A stretch of 64,000 bases of DNA from Pseudoflavitalea rhizosphaerae. Lineage in GTDB: Bacteria > Bacteroidota > Bacteroidia > Chitinophagales > Chitinophagaceae. The first letter of the stretch is position 1, and each line of letters begins with the position of its first letter. The stretch spans positions 124,001-188,000 of the forward strand of contig NZ_RCSU01000005.1 of NCBI RefSeq assembly GCF_003991355.1, given 5' to 3'. Positions 53,128-61,839 of this stretch are shown piece by piece. Under the pieces are notes generated by a model. It had not been told where the DNA came from. It was given only the letters and a program-made list of their open reading frames with translations, and ran no database searches. A program made the position numbers and the translations under genes.

Positions 53128-54000
53128 ATGCAATTGAAAAAAATTATGAAAGTCCTCGGAATAGATATTGGTGGTTCACATATCAGCGCCTGCATGGTGG
53201 AGCTGGACGATGCCCGTTTTTTAAGGGAAACGGAAGTCCACGAAAAAGTTGATCCTTCAGGTTCTTCTGAAACCTTGATCAGCGCCTGGGCTGCTGCAAT
53301 TAAAGGAAGTTTTGCAAAAGCGGGTGAGCCTGTGGGTTATATCGGGATTGCCATGCCCGGTCCATTCGATTATGAGAATGGGATTAGCCTGATAACCGGT
53401 CTGCACAAATTTGAATCACTGTATGGGCTTAATGTAAAGGAATTGCTGGCTGATGCCTTACAGATCAGTGCTGATAAAATCCGCTTCATCAATGATGCTT
53501 CTGCCTTCCTTTTGGGAGAGATAAAAGGTGGTGCAGGTAAAGGATTTGCCAATGCTGCCGGCATCACGTTGGGTACCGGTCTCGGTTCTGCCGGTTATTT
53601 CTTTCATAATCTACAGGATGGCGATCTCTGGTGTACGCCATTCAAAGCATCCAGGGCAGAGGATTATCTCTGCACCAGGTGGGTGGTCCAGGAATACAAA
53701 AGACTTTCCGGTAAAGACATTTCAGGTGTAAGAGATCTGATGCAGGAAGATCACAGGAATGAACATGCGAAAAAAGTATTTGATGTATTCGGGCAGCACC
53801 TGGGCGAAGTATTGCTGATGAAATACCCGCCTTCTGTACAGGATGTGGTGGTGATCGGTGGCAATATTGCAAAGGCATGGGATTGTTTCATACCCGTAGC
53901 ACAACAGTATTTTGAATCACAGGGCGTAAATATGAACCTCCGGCCTGCAGTGCTGGGGGAGGATGCTGCCATCATGGGCGCCGCCTGTCTCTGGAGCTAG
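53128..54000 (+). CDS. ROK family sugar kinase (candidate mannokinase)
   Basis: The 290-residue product starts at 53128 or, equally plausibly, at the ATG at 53146, which opens directly with MKVLGIDIGG. It shows the ATP-binding phosphate motifs IDIGGSH and LGTGLGSAG and the sugar-site motif FINDASAFLLGE. The CxCGxxGC zinc motif of many ROK proteins is absent, and there is no DNA-binding domain, so it is a kinase. As part of a locus with GH92, a porter and phosphomannose isomerase, phosphorylation of mannose to mannose-6-phosphate is the best inference. It ends one base before the convergent kelch gene. Confidence 0.85.
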   Translation: MQLKKIMKVLGIDIGGSHISACMVELDDARFLRETEVHEKVDPSGSSETLISAWAAAIKGSFAKAGEPVGYIGIAMPGPFDYENGISLITGLHKFESLYGLNVKELLADALQISADKIRFINDASAFLLGEIKGGAGKGFANAAGITLGTGLGSAGYFFHNLQDGDLWCTPFKASRAEDYLCTRWVVQEYKRLSGKDISGVRDLMQEDHRNEHAKKVFDVFGQHLGEVLLMKYPPSVQDVVVIGGNIAKAWDCFIPVAQQYFESQGVNMNLRPAVLGEDAAIMGAACLWS

Positions 54001-54001
54001 A

Positions 54002-54970
54002 TCAGCCTGGAATATATTCGTACAGTTTTCCTTTTGTGGTGAAACCGAAAATTTTGTCGTTGTACCTGTGCAGGTATGTAATGGGGCCTGATGCTGTCTG
54101 CTCGGGTACTTTGTTCATTTCTCTCCATTTATTGGCAGTTGGGTCGAACTCGAACAATTCTTTATGCTGACCCAATACATAACCTTTACCATTAAGCGTA
54201 AAGGTTATGGCATTTTCAGCCCTTTGCATTTCAACCGGGAACTGCGCAATGTTGGTTGTTTGCTGATTGGCGGGATCATAAACTGCGCAGTCTTTGGTGA
54301 ACACGCTGCCTGGTACATAATTATTGTAACCTGCTCCGAAATGGAGTTTGTTGTTGAGCAGGAATGCAAATCCACTGCTGCCGCAATTGGCGCCAACCTG
54401 GTTATAGCTCTGACTCCAGGTTTCTGTAGTCAGATCAAATACATACACTCGTCGCTGGATGGTTTCGTTCCCCTGTCTTTCATCGATCTGTAAAGTAATG
54501 TGCAGTTTTCCATTATGAATGAACGCTGTGCCATCACCTCCTGCAACCGGGCAGTCGGGTAATCTACGCCAGGGATTGGAAGCTTCCGGATCAAATTCCC
54601 ACCAGTCGCTAAGGAACATGCCTGCTCCATATCGCCCGTTGCCAACATAGGCTTTGTTGTTGTATACGGCTACCGCGCAGGCCCATCGTGATTCGAAGCC
54701 GGCAGGTAAGGTGAAAGTGCCTGTCCAGTCCTTTCGCGAAAAATCATAGATATGCAGGTCTCCGTCAGTACTGCCGAAAAAGCCTTTGTTGTTGATCACG
54801 AAACTCCATTTGGCCGTTCCGATATTCCTTTCCCGGCCGCTGTTGATGGCTTCCCATCGGTCCTTGGGTGGCGGCGGGTTTTCATTTTTATCTTTTTTAC
54901 AATACGAGCCGGTGAAAGCTATCACCAGTGTGCAGATTGCGATACATAGTTGATCAGGTAGTTGTCTCAT
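54002..54970 (-). CDS. Kelch-repeat lipoprotein
   Basis: The 322-residue protein has an N-terminal export signal with a possible lipobox (GSYC) followed by a Lys/Asp-rich, Pro-rich linker. The rest is a kelch-type propeller with recurring blades (KAYVGNGRYGAG, WWEFDPEASNPWRRLPDCP, KLHFGAGYNNY, KGYVLGQHKELFEFDP). It is probably on the outer membrane, binding a ligand; no catalytic residue pattern is visible. It converges on the ROK gene and shares no transcript with the mannose locus. Confidence 0.75.
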   Translation of the reverse strand: MRQLPDQLCIAICTLVIAFTGSYCKKDKNENPPPPKDRWEAINSGRERNIGTAKWSFVINNKGFFGSTDGDLHIYDFSRKDWTGTFTLPAGFESRWACAVAVYNNKAYVGNGRYGAGMFLSDWWEFDPEASNPWRRLPDCPVAGGDGTAFIHNGKLHITLQIDERQGNETIQRRVYVFDLTTETWSQSYNQVGANCGSSGFAFLLNNKLHFGAGYNNYVPGSVFTKDCAVYDPANQQTTNIAQFPVEMQRAENAITFTLNGKGYVLGQHKELFEFDPTANKWREMNKVPEQTASGPITYLHRYNDKIFGFTTKGKLYEYIPG

Positions 54971-55135
54971 ACAATCAGGTTATGCTTGTTAAGTGGATAC
55001 CTGACAACAAAATTGGGTGGACTGTTGGGTGGGGATATGTTAAAATGGGCCGGAATGTTGGAAAGCCCGGCCTGGAATGTAGTGTTGGCTGGTTAAGGTG
55101 TTGGTTAGAGATATGATGGAAAAGCAGAACGAATA

Positions 55136-57430
55136 TCAGGATGCCTGTGGCTCAGCAGCATCGCGGGTCCTGGAGAATTCGCGGAGTTTTTCGAGTATCT
55201 TTACCTGTTCTGCCGTGATGGTGCTGATCAGCTGGAACTGGTCCGTGATGGCTTTGAGGTCGGAGAGTGTTTTGCGAACGGAATGCTGTTCATCTTCTTC
55301 GAGTTTTTTGCCACTCATTTCTTCTCTTCTGATCCCGAGCAGTTCCAGTACTTTCTGACGGATAGGATCTTCCATCAGTTTTTGTTTTGCAACGGAACTG
55401 GTACGGTTATCCAGGATAGCCGTTGCCAGTTCAAACTGTGCTTCCACCTGGTTTACGAGCGGCTGAAAATCCATCGAACCATATTGTTGCCCTGAGCGAT
55501 GCGCATAGTAGGATAATGATGCAATGCCAGAAGTAAGTAAATGAGATGTGGCAACAAACTGGTGATAGTTTTCCAGATTGTATTGCTTGCTTTTGGGTTC
55601 AGACATCATTCGTTGAAAATGGTCAGACATATTGGCCAGGGCCACAAAAGCGCCTTTTCGCGCCACTTTATAATTGGTGATATCGAAACCGTTGCCGGTA
55701 AAGGCTTTGGACACCGTACTGAAATAAGACCGGTTGGCTAAAATGGATTGTTCCAGGTAAGTGGCTATCTGTTCTTTTTCCCAAACGGGAAGCACAAACG
55801 AAGATGCGAGGAATGCGATCATGCAACCGATGGCCGTATCTATCACACGATCGTGCAGCACCACACCCAGGCCACTGGGATTGAGAAAATGAAAACTGAT
55901 GATCACGTAGAGCGTGATGCCTGCAGAGCTGACAAGATAGTTCAGTTTCAGCATGCTGTACGAAATGATCATCGCCAGCAGCATGATGATGAACAGGATA
56001 GTAGTGTCTTCCGTGATGAAGATGGCGGCAAAGCCAAGCAGGGCGCCGGTAATGGTGCCGATGATCCGTTGCCCGTTCCTTTTTTTCGAAATGCTGTAAG
56101 CGGGTTTCAGGATGGTGGTAATGGTGAGGAGGATCCAGTATCCGTGCCCGAGCGGGAACAATAATGAGATCACGTATCCTGCTATCAGCGCAAGTGTGAG
56201 GCGGGCGGCATGCCGGAAAGTAGAGGATTCAAGCGACAGGTTGTCGAACAGCAGGTTGGGGTCCAGTTCCTGCCGTGTAATGAAACGGTCCAGGTGCATT
56301 TCCCTTTTCGGTTGGTTCTTCAATGCCTTGCTGATGGATCGGTCGTAGCTCGTGTATTGCGAAAGCACCTTGATACGTTCCGCCAGGTCCTGCAGGCTGA
56401 AAAGGATATGCCTGAGTTTGATGAACCCTTCGATATTGTCTGCATTGAGTTTTTTATTGCGCATGGAAAAGAAAGCGTCCCTGGCATTCTCAATGAGGCG
56501 GTCGATCCGCTTTTCATTTCGGTAGGGAAGTCCGTCCTGGATGGCGAGGCCGATATCGTTGAGTGTATCCGCCATTTCGAGTATGGTACGGTGATAGACC
56601 TGTAATATTTCCTCCTGTTCAAATTCCTTGTGCAGCGCTTCATAATCCTGCTGGGTGGTCATGATCCGTTCGAAGAGATCGATACTGTCAAGGAACATCT
56701 GCATCAGCACACGGCCCTTACTGGTAGACTCACGTACAACACTACGCGCTTTGAACAGCATTTCGCGCAGCTCATCCTGGTGCTGGTGAATAGCTATCTG
56801 GTGACGCATGAGGGAGCGGTACAGTTCCTTGTATTGTGGACCTTTTTGGTAGAAAGCGGCTTTTACATCAAGGTATCTTGCAGTTTCCATCAGGCTTTCG
56901 CCGAGGAGCTGCTGAATGAGCTTGTAGGGGCGCAATGTATGGAGCAGGAGACTGAGTACAGCATACCAGAGGCCTCCTGCGGTGAACCAGCCTGCATTGA
57001 TGAGGATATCCCTGAAATCGTTGCCGGCAGGAGAGAGGTGGGCATCGATATTGAAGATGAAAACCAGTAATGCGATAGAGCCAATGGAGTTGGCGCGGTT
57101 TCCGTATACGCCTAACAGTGAGAAGAACATGCTGAAGGCCACCAGCTCGATCCCGATCATCCAGGAATGCCCGCGACTGAGCCCGGCAATCAGGGCCGCC
57201 ACAAAATTGAAACCGATGCTGAGGAAGATGGCATTGCGCCTGTGCTGGATGGGGCCTGGATTATCGGTGAAGCCAACGCAGAGCGCGCCGAGCGGTACGG
57301 CCATCATTGAACCCAGTAAACCGTATTGGTAGAGGATGAGCGCAGGAATTACTGCCCCTGCTGTAATACGAACGCCGGTATACAGGTACTGACTGCTGAT
57401 AAATTTCCGAAACTCCTGTGCATAATCCAT
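55136..57430 (-). CDS. FUSC family membrane protein (YccS/YhfK-like aromatic acid exporter family)
   Basis: The 764-residue protein has two blocks of membrane segments (about 25-150 and 395-520), each followed by a long helical cytoplasmic part. This is the FUSC/YccS architecture. The family includes aromatic acid exporters, but most members have no proven substrate. A TAnnTTTG element (TAAGTTTG, - strand 57453-57446) lies 16 bp before the start, without a clear -33 partner. Confidence 0.85.
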   Translation of the reverse strand: MDYAQEFRKFISSQYLYTGVRITAGAVIPALILYQYGLLGSMMAVPLGALCVGFTDNPGPIQHRRNAIFLSIGFNFVAALIAGLSRGHSWMIGIELVAFSMFFSLLGVYGNRANSIGSIALLVFIFNIDAHLSPAGNDFRDILINAGWFTAGGLWYAVLSLLLHTLRPYKLIQQLLGESLMETARYLDVKAAFYQKGPQYKELYRSLMRHQIAIHQHQDELREMLFKARSVVRESTSKGRVLMQMFLDSIDLFERIMTTQQDYEALHKEFEQEEILQVYHRTILEMADTLNDIGLAIQDGLPYRNEKRIDRLIENARDAFFSMRNKKLNADNIEGFIKLRHILFSLQDLAERIKVLSQYTSYDRSISKALKNQPKREMHLDRFITRQELDPNLLFDNLSLESSTFRHAARLTLALIAGYVISLLFPLGHGYWILLTITTILKPAYSISKKRNGQRIIGTITGALLGFAAIFITEDTTILFIIMLLAMIISYSMLKLNYLVSSAGITLYVIISFHFLNPSGLGVVLHDRVIDTAIGCMIAFLASSFVLPVWEKEQIATYLEQSILANRSYFSTVSKAFTGNGFDITNYKVARKGAFVALANMSDHFQRMMSEPKSKQYNLENYHQFVATSHLLTSGIASLSYYAHRSGQQYGSMDFQPLVNQVEAQFELATAILDNRTSSVAKQKLMEDPIRQKVLELLGIRREEMSGKKLEEDEQHSVRKTLSDLKAITDQFQLISTITAEQVKILEKLREFSRTRDAAEPQAS

Positions 57431-57535
57431 AACTCCAATTCAATACAAACTTAAGTTTAAATGCTTTTTAAATAGATGATCAATTGAGCCAGAAGGAGAT
57501 GGTTTGAAAAAATCTTTAAAAAAAGGAATAAAAAA

Positions 57536-57566
57536 TTTGGTGCGAAGTGTTTTTCACTTACTTTTG
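57536..57566 (+). promoter_or_regulatory. Bacteroidota-type promoter of the tRNA-Lys gene
   Basis: TTTG (57536-57539), a 19-bp spacer, then TACTTTTG (57559-57566) match the Bacteroidota consensus TTTG-N19-TAnnTTTG without mismatch. Transcription should start near 57573, about 70 bp before the tRNA. Confidence 0.85.
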
Positions 57567-57640
57567 CACTCCCAACGACAAACGCACAAATGTCTCAGAG
57601 GTCGTTTAAGATCAAAGAGTTGTGTGTTATGAAGGTGGAA

Positions 57641-57713
57641 GATTCCGTAGCTCAGTTGGTAGAGCAATACACTTTTAATGTATGGGTCCTGGGTTCGAGT
57701 CCCAGCGGGATCA
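57641..57713 (+). tRNA. tRNA-Lys (anticodon TTT)
   Basis: All arms fold. The acceptor GATTCCG pairs with CGGGATC. The D arm is GCTC/GAGC. The anticodon stem ATACA/TGTAT closes the loop CTTTTAA with anticodon TTT. The T arm CTGGG/CCCAG has the TTCGAGT loop. The discriminator is A at 57713. The CCA is not encoded. Confidence 0.97.
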
Positions 57714-57715
57714 CG

Positions 57716-57757
57716 AAAAGGGACAAAATGAAATTTTTCATTTTGTCCCTTTTGCTT
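57716..57757 (+). terminator. Terminator of the tRNA-Lys gene
   Basis: A perfect 18-bp stem (57716-57733 with 57736-57753) has only a 2-nt loop. Its AAAA/TTTT outer pairs and the TGCTTTTC tail fit an intrinsic terminator usable from both sides. Confidence 0.85.
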
Positions 57758-58042
57758 TTCAGCAAATACCTAATTGCCAGATACTTTTATATTTCTTATT
57801 TCCCTTTGTAATGAATAACTTTCAATGACACTCATTTCATACATCGAACCAAAATCCGTAATTGCCAGTTATCTTAATTGACTTAAAACAAGCCCATTAC
57901 AGGAATTTTCTGAGCCCAAAAAACACATTTATGTCCATAGTCCCACAGGGATGACCACCTGGGACTCGAACCGTTCTAAATCATTAATTGACACTAAGTT
58001 TGATGAGAAAATTCGAGATACTTGAAATTTACATCGAACCAC
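57758..58042. other. Gene-free junction between tRNA-Lys and the recombinase gene
   Basis: This AT-rich stretch holds no coding frame. It contains an inverted 14-base copy of the tRNA T arm (57959-57972), a diverged direct copy of the tRNA 3' end (57940-57952, 11 of 13 bases), and the 12-base direct repeat TACATCGAACCA at 57840-57851 and 58030-58041. These look like leftovers of element insertion and are candidates for the left end of the island. Confidence 0.5.
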
Positions 58043-59719
58043 TTAATCGTAATGATTGTAGGATAAATCCGTATTATTAAGAGAGAGTTGACCTTTGTAA
58101 AACTCAATTGTAAAGTTGGCGAGGTCATATAAGAATAACAACGTATGCTGAACCAGCAAAGCCGAAGGCTGCATTTCTCTTCGTCGCTCTATTTCGATGA
58201 TCAGCTTATATTCTGATGACAGTTCATTCAGTTCTACTAAATTGGGTTCATTAGTTACTGGCGTTTTTATGAGATGATTATAAATGATCTTTACACTATT
58301 TTCAAGCAAATTTCTAAAGCAGTTCTCATTCCATAATATCGGATTTCTAAACAGTAAAGCGATTAGCCGTCTTTTTTGATCAATGTTTGCGTTCTCGTAT
58401 ATGTAATCAAGGGAAGACAGTGCTTCTGACATTGCGTCGAGTCTTCCTTCCCAAAGTTTTAGGGAAATAGAAGCATTGTCGATTTTACGTTTCAGCATTC
58501 CCGTTTTTATCTGGCACTCTTTTTTGAGTTTATAATATTCCGACGCATCAATATCCCTTGATAGAAGTAGTGAGCGTGCTGTTATCATGTGATCCCCTAA
58601 CTCTTCAATCTTTTTGATAGTGCGATGTTGATTGATCATGGTCAAGAAGGAAGAAGCCTTGTAATTTTTTCTAAGAATTGACTGGAATAATGCATTGTAT
58701 TCGGCATTGGGTTTTAATGATTTTATTATGCTGATAAAGGAATCATGCACTTTTTCAGTTCTTACTCTGAAGCCACAAGTACAGTGATAATAAAAATACC
58801 AATTCGTTCTCCCCTTTGATCTGCTGCCTGTCAATCTTTGAGAACAACGAGGGCAATAAAGAAATCCCCTGAAGGGTAACATTTCATTCGCTATCTTTTT
58901 GCTTACATTCGTTATTATTCTGCTTTTGTTTTTAAGGACATCTTGTACTTTGTCAAAAAGCAGTTGCGAAATGATTTTTGCATGTTTCCCACTTACCGTC
59001 TGTGGTATAACCTGTTTCCTATCTATGATGATTTTTCCGCAGTAAACCGGATTTCTAAGTGCCTGACAGAAGTTATTTAGAGAACAAACCAGACCCTTTT
59101 TTACAGTCATTCGGTGGATTTCGCGGATACTGAATAATCCCAGGCTAACCTGTTCAAATGCTTCCCGCATCAATGTCGCCTCAGGTTCTTGTATCGCTAT
59201 ATATTTTTCTCCGGTGGCTGATTGCGTATTTCGATATCCGATAGGAGCACTTCCCATCCATCTACCCATCGCACGCGCTTTTTGCATCTTCTCCTTTACA
59301 TTCAAGGAACGTATATCATTTTCTACTTCAGGCGTTACCAGGTAAATTGCCAGGATCATCTTGTTTTCAGGAATACTTATATCCAATGGCTGTTCTATGG
59401 CTTGCGGAATGATATTTATATCCTGAAGCTTTTTAATCATCAGGTAGGCTTCGGCTATATTTCTGCTAAACCTGTCCCATTTAGTAAAAAGAACATAATC
59501 CGGTCTATTGGCTTTGTGGGTTTTGTAACCCATCAATAAAGAGGACCATGTTGGACGTTTGAAATTCCTTGCGGGAAAATCCTCAAAGTAGACATTTTGA
59601 ACTTGGATACTATTTATCAGGCAATGTCGACGCAACACGTCTTCCTGATATTTTACTGAAAATCCTTTTTCAACTTGCTCGTCTGTGCTTACGCGAATGT
59701 ATAAATCTGCGGTCTTCAT
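58043..59719 (-). CDS. Large serine recombinase
   Basis: The 558-residue protein has a resolvase-type catalytic domain (about 3-150; YIRVSTDEQ with nucleophile S11), a recombinase domain (about 155-250; GRWMGSAPIGYRN), a zinc ribbon (CPRCSQRL ... CTCGF, about 290-325) and a coiled-coil C-terminal region. Large serine recombinases integrate or excise phages and mobile islands. It sits at the left end of the AT-rich block next to tRNA-Lys, the usual place of an island integrase. Base composition differs clearly from the FUSC gene on the other side of the tRNA. Confidence 0.9.
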   Translation of the reverse strand: MKTADLYIRVSTDEQVEKGFSVKYQEDVLRRHCLINSIQVQNVYFEDFPARNFKRPTWSSLLMGYKTHKANRPDYVLFTKWDRFSRNIAEAYLMIKKLQDINIIPQAIEQPLDISIPENKMILAIYLVTPEVENDIRSLNVKEKMQKARAMGRWMGSAPIGYRNTQSATGEKYIAIQEPEATLMREAFEQVSLGLFSIREIHRMTVKKGLVCSLNNFCQALRNPVYCGKIIIDRKQVIPQTVSGKHAKIISQLLFDKVQDVLKNKSRIITNVSKKIANEMLPFRGFLYCPRCSQRLTGSRSKGRTNWYFYYHCTCGFRVRTEKVHDSFISIIKSLKPNAEYNALFQSILRKNYKASSFLTMINQHRTIKKIEELGDHMITARSLLLSRDIDASEYYKLKKECQIKTGMLKRKIDNASISLKLWEGRLDAMSEALSSLDYIYENANIDQKRRLIALLFRNPILWNENCFRNLLENSVKIIYNHLIKTPVTNEPNLVELNELSSEYKLIIEIERRREMQPSALLVQHTLLFLYDLANFTIEFYKGQLSLNNTDLSYNHYD

Positions 59720-59802
59720 TGTGCTATTTTTGACGGCAATTAATTTAATCTTGGAATTACTGGATGTAGCTATTATCCTCTTATTGAGCCAATTCTAATT
59801 TT

Positions 59803-59859
59803 ATGAGAAATATTCTCATTTCCTAATAAAAATTTGTATTTTTGAGAAATTTTCTCAAA
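59803..59859 (+). promoter_or_regulatory. Twin palindromes and -7 element before the rloA-like gene
   Basis: Palindrome 1 is ATGAGAA-N3-TTCTCAT (59803-59819). Palindrome 2 is TTTGAGAA-N3-TTCTCAAA (59841-59859) and ends directly before the start codon at 59860. Their centres are 39 bp apart. TATTTTTG (59837-59844), an exact TAnnTTTG -7 element, overlaps palindrome 2, so a protein bound there would block the promoter. No regulator gene is visible next to it. Confidence 0.65.
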
Positions 59860-61155
59860 ATGCTAATAGAGTTTTCGGTAGCTAATTATTTGTCATTCAA
59901 GGACAAAACGACTTTAAGCCTTCTTTCTACCTCAATTAAGGAGCATAAGGATAAGAATATATTTTCCACAGAAAGACATGATCTGCTGAAAGGGGCTGTG
60001 CTATATGGAGCCAATGCCAGTGGGAAAAGCAATTTTATCAAGGCAATGTCCACTATGCGAAGGCTAGTTCTTTTGTCTTTTGAAAAATCTTCCACTGAAG
60101 AGTTAGGAATCACGCCATTTCTTTTAAACACTGAAACAGAAAATGCTCCTTCTTTATTTGAGGTAGTTTTTCTTATTGACAATATCCGTTATCGTTATGG
60201 ATTTGAAGTAGACGATACGGCTATACATGCCGAGTGGTTATACGAAGCAATCAAGCAATCAGAAAAACCGCTATTTATTCGCGAAAAGGATGGAATTGAG
60301 GTAATGGAAAAATCTTTTCCTGAGGGAAAAGATCTGGAAGAAAGAACAAGAGATAACGCCCTTTTTTTGGCAGTCATTGATCAATTCAATGGAAAAACAG
60401 CAAAGAAGATCATGCAATGGTTTAGCAATTTTATTACAGTATCAGGGTTAAGTCATGAAGGTTATAAAGCTGTGACTTTTGGGCTGCTAGAGGACAAAAA
60501 AAGTAGGCCTCTTCTATTGGATTTTTATAAAAAGCTGGATTTAGGATTTGATGATATTACCACGGATAAAAAGCCTTTCGATCCCAAGGAACTACCTGAA
60601 GATATTCCTGAAAGCCTGGTGAAACAACTCATAACAGACCTTCAAGATTCTTTCCGGATTGATATCAGAACCATCCACAAAAAGTATGATGCAAAGAATA
60701 AGGTTGCAGGGAATGTGGAGTTTGATATGCGAAGCCAAGAATCTTCCGGAACGAACAAGCTATTCAATATCTCAGGACCTGTATTCGATGTATTGAATGA
60801 TGGGGGCGTTTTAGTTATTGATGAACTTGATGCCAGTTTGCACCCTTTGCTGACACTTGCTATCACGAAGTTGTTCAATTCTGCAGAATTCAATCAAAAA
60901 AATGCTCAACTGATTTTTGCTACGCATGATACAAACCTTTTGAATTATGGGAACTATCGCAGAGATCAAATCTATTTTGTAGAGAAGAATAAATACGGTG
61001 CATCCGAAATGTACTCGTTAGTTGAATACAAGGAGGAAGGTAAAACCATTCGAAAAGACCGTTCTTTTGAGAAAGACTATATCGAAGGTCGTTATGGAGC
61101 TATTCCTTTCATTGGAAATCTTTCAAATGTTGTAAAGGAATGGCAAGAAAGATAA
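59860..61155 (+). CDS. RloA-like AAA/ABC-type ATPase (defence operon)
   Basis: The start is taken at the ATG at 59860 (MLIEFSVANYLSFKD, the usual RloA/AAA_15 start); an upstream TTG at 59842 lies inside the operator palindrome. The 431-residue protein has Walker A G50-ANASGKS-57, a signature-like SSGTNKL, Walker B VLVIDELDAS (D321, E322) and the H-loop FATHD. It belongs to the OLD/RloA-type ATPases that pair with Toprim-like partners in AbiL, PARIS and related anti-phage systems, where ATPase and partner form one sensor/effector complex. The next gene overlaps its end by 16 bp. Confidence 0.85.
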   Translation: MLIEFSVANYLSFKDKTTLSLLSTSIKEHKDKNIFSTERHDLLKGAVLYGANASGKSNFIKAMSTMRRLVLLSFEKSSTEELGITPFLLNTETENAPSLFEVVFLIDNIRYRYGFEVDDTAIHAEWLYEAIKQSEKPLFIREKDGIEVMEKSFPEGKDLEERTRDNALFLAVIDQFNGKTAKKIMQWFSNFITVSGLSHEGYKAVTFGLLEDKKSRPLLLDFYKKLDLGFDDITTDKKPFDPKELPEDIPESLVKQLITDLQDSFRIDIRTIHKKYDAKNKVAGNVEFDMRSQESSGTNKLFNISGPVFDVLNDGGVLVIDELDASLHPLLTLAITKLFNSAEFNQKNAQLIFATHDTNLLNYGNYRRDQIYFVEKNKYGASEMYSLVEYKEEGKTIRKDRSFEKDYIEGRYGAIPFIGNLSNVVKEWQER

Positions 61156-61835
61156 AGATACCCAATGAACACCTCAAACGCTATGCAAGGCAGGAACAGA
61201 AGCGAAAGCAGGATGTTCGTAACAAGCGTATGTATTATCTTATAGTGTGTGAAGGAGCAAAAACTGAGCCTAATTATTTTGAAGGACTTAAACAGGATCT
61301 TCCCAAAGGTGTACTTACAGCCTACCAGATTGATATAGAAGGCACGGGGCGAAACACACAGTCTTTGGTAGAAGAGGCTGAACGTTTAAAAGCGGTGTAT
61401 GAAAAAAATACAGAGCGGGCAATAGATAAACTATGGGTAGTATTTGACAAAGACAGTTTTGATGCCGAAAGTTTTAATAATGCCATCAACTATTGCAAAG
61501 CACATGCAATTGGCTGCGCCTGGAGCAATGAAGCATTCGAGTTATGGTATCTGCTGCATTTTCATTATTACAATAATGCTATCAGCCGAAAAGACTACCA
61601 GGATTTGATAGAAGAAAACCTGCAGCCCTTTTTAGGTGACGAATATCGCTATCAAAAAAATAGTGTAGAGATGTATGCCTTGCTTAAAGAGCATGGCAGC
61701 ATCGAAGGCGCCATTCGAAACGCTAAAAATCTGGAAAGAAATTTTGCCGGAAGGCAAGATTATGCCAATCATAATCCTTGCACTATGGTCTATAAACTGG
61801 TGGGAGAGTTATTAAAATTAAAAGAAGAAGAATAA
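61140..61835 (+). CDS. RloB-like protein with Toprim-type fold (defence operon)
   Basis: The 231-residue protein has a basic N-terminus and the RloB hallmarks: YLIVCEGAKTEPNYFEGL (E38 and E43), LWVVFDKDSFD and WSNEAFELWYLLHF. RloB proteins have a Toprim-like core with conserved acidic residues and act as nuclease-type effectors in pairs with RloA-like ATPases (AbiLi/AbiLii-like, compare AriA/AriB of PARIS). Its start overlaps rloA, which indicates translational coupling, and the next gene begins 4 bp after its stop codon. Confidence 0.85.
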   Translation: MARKIKIPNEHLKRYARQEQKRKQDVRNKRMYYLIVCEGAKTEPNYFEGLKQDLPKGVLTAYQIDIEGTGRNTQSLVEEAERLKAVYEKNTERAIDKLWVVFDKDSFDAESFNNAINYCKAHAIGCAWSNEAFELWYLLHFHYYNNAISRKDYQDLIEENLQPFLGDEYRYQKNSVEMYALLKEHGSIEGAIRNAKNLERNFAGRQDYANHNPCTMVYKLVGELLKLKEEE

Positions 61836-61839
61836 ACCT

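Noticed and set aside
57951-57980. A second tRNA gene on the - strand
   Set aside because: Only the T arm sequence is recognisable. No D arm, anticodon arm or matching 5' acceptor strand is found upstream on that strand.
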